This document shows positions 63,213 through 64,000 of a stretch of DNA of 64,000 nucleotides, piece by piece. The position numbers and the translations under genes are program-made. This DNA comes from Halobacteriovorax sp. DA5 (GTDB lineage Bacteria > Bdellovibrionota > Bacteriovoracia > Bacteriovoracales > Bacteriovoracaceae), in NCBI RefSeq assembly GCF_002903145.1, contig NZ_PPDJ01000003.1:310001-374000 (forward strand), in the 5' to 3' direction. Every line of letters begins with the position of its first letter. Position 1 is the stretch's first letter. The notes under the pieces were generated by a model. That model did not search any database. It had not been told where the DNA came from and was given only the letters and a program-made list of their open reading frames with translations.

Positions 63213-63819
63213 GGAGCATGGTCTTATAAAGATCATCTCTCGATTCAATATAGTTATTAAATTCAATGAGCGCATTGGTTGTCTTATCCTCAGGGTCAAC
63301 AATATCAGAAGCGACCTTGCCATTCCAAAGAACGTTGTCCACAACAATCATACCATTTTCACTGAGTAGTTCTAAAGAGAGTTCTAAGTAGTTCTTATAA
63401 CTTCCTTTGTCGGCATCAATGAAAATTAAATCAAAGCTTTGTCCTGCTAACTCTTTTAGAACTAAGTTAGCATCACCGAAGCGAGCTTCGATTTTCTTAC
63501 CTACTTCGCTACGATCCCAGTAAGACTTTGCAAAAGTATTGATTTTTTTATTCTTATCAATGGTAATCACTTTTCCATCAACAGGAATATTCTCTGCCAT
63601 GGCCAAGGCCGAATAGCCTGTGAAAGTACCGATCTCTAAAATATTCTTGTAATTATTTGAGCGAATAAAGAAGCCCAGAAGGGAAGCGACCAGTTCTCCC
63701 GAAATCATGCGTCCAAGTGGATGATTATCTTTTGTATAATCACCCAGCTCAACGCAAAGATCACTTGGGATATTTGATTTATTTAAACAATATTTTTCAA
63801 TCTCTTTTAAATTTTCCAC
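63166..63819 (-). CDS. SAM-dependent O-methyltransferase (CCoAOMT type)
   Basis: 217 residues from GTG 63819. Methyltransferase_3 family: SAM-binding ILEIGTFTGYSALAMAE, VITIDKNKK, and the metal/substrate Asp segments in FDLIFIDADKGSYKNY and VVDNVLWNGKV. It methylates a hydroxylated small molecule or tRNA residue (TrmR is a homologue of this type); substrate unassigned. Overlaps the upstream partial ORF by 13 bases and the HAD gene at its 3' end. Confidence 0.9.
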   Translation of the reverse strand: MENLKEIEKYCLNKSNIPSDLCVELGDYTKDNHPLGRMISGELVASLLGFFIRSNNYKNILEIGTFTGYSALAMAENIPVDGKVITIDKNKKINTFAKSYWDRSEVGKKIEARFGDANLVLKELAGQSFDLIFIDADKGSYKNYLELSLELLSENGMIVVDNVLWNGKVASDIVDPEDKTTNALIEFNNYIESRDDLYKTMLPIRDGLYLIQKNKSA

Positions 63820-64000
63820 TGAAACTCGATAAGTTTATTTCCGCTTATTTCATCGCAAACGCTAGTTAATTCTTTCGATAAGAATAGCATAGAAATATAT
63901 GCATTGTATTTAATGATATATTTAAATCCAGGAGAAATATAACGATCGAGTTGTTCTTTTAGCACCATGCACTCTGGTGTAGTTGTCATATATGATGTTT
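63807..64000 (-). CDS. Partial ORF, unknown
   Basis: Open to the window edge on the minus strand; the first in-frame ATG is at 63989, giving 60 residues, but the reading frame continues upstream so the gene may be larger. It ends 13 bases inside the O-methyltransferase start, typical of a coupled gene. No domain recognised; moderate doubt that it is real. Confidence 0.4.
   Translation of the reverse strand, partial: TSYMTTTPECMVLKEQLDRYISPGFKYIIKYNAYISMLFLSKELTSVCDEISGNKLIEFQWKI

Overview
The window looks like a chromosomal segment of a low-GC (roughly 35-40 % by eye) Gram-negative bacterium. The best fit is a predatory bacterium of the Bacteriovoracaceae type (Bdellovibrio-and-like organisms). 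This placement is an inference: it rests on the dense set of secreted proteases, nucleases, lipoproteins and outer-membrane barrels, a Tad-type pilus protein, a VKOR-DsbA fusion, a J-domain/HTH fusion beside a MinD-like ATPase, an ECF sigma/NrsF pair and low-GC coding style. No rRNA or tRNA is present to test it. I see no phage, insertion sequence or CRISPR array.

Layout. 1-3993: partial TadG-like pilus protein (minus), a 6S-like RNA, a small zinc-ribbon membrane protein, ssb and an ankyrin lipoprotein. 4024-11141: secG, then an islet of secreted proteins (PLD-type enzyme, EEP nuclease, caspase-fold candidate), then tpiA-pgk-gap read on the minus strand. 11247-15016: an alpha/beta hydrolase, a trypsin-like protease and cysE-cysK. 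15008-20162: a tight minus-strand operon minD-like, J/HTH fusion, rluD-like, yfiH-like, VKOR-DsbA, tatD. 20267-26877: a lipid/polyprenol kinase-like membrane protein, Lon-N protein, manA, small secreted and Cys-cluster proteins, fadD, an FMN-bind-like secreted protein and a BamA-like barrel.

26970-36363 is an accessory-looking stretch: a 1535-residue secreted protein behind a consensus sigma-54 promoter, its convergent secreted neighbour, a large EEP nuclease, a V8/trypsin-like lipoprotein protease and a small lipoprotein. 36563-42110: metG, leuS, a membrane-anchored cytochrome c, a glycine-zipper lipoprotein and a gamma-carbonic-anhydrase-like protein. 42100-46959: a five-gene signalling operon (SpoIIE phosphatase, HATPase, STAS, hybrid kinase, response regulator). 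46999-53465: three large surface proteins (FecR/beta-barrel fusion, vWA-RCC1 lipoprotein, Gly-rich C-anchored protein). 53516-54549: small envelope genes including DUF1499 and DUF2288 proteins.

54604-57709 is the most coherent special system: an ECF sigma factor overlapping an NrsF-type anti-sigma factor, then a Cys-rich bufferin-like peptide, its DUF692 (MNIO) modification enzyme and a DUF2063 partner. The bufferin gene has a close match to the Caulobacter SigF promoter. 57659-64000: RluA-type pseudouridine synthase, an outer-membrane protein, MscS, DUF481 protein, a CheX-like protein, a HAD lipoprotein, an O-methyltransferase and a partial ORF.

Genome style: genes are packed tightly. Nine convergent pairs abut or overlap at their 3' ends, and several genes have a -10 element exactly six bases before the start codon with no Shine-Dalgarno sequence, suggesting leaderless mRNAs. 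Many start codons were moved downstream of the longest possible ORF because a ribosome binding site or signal peptide fits better there; each case is stated.
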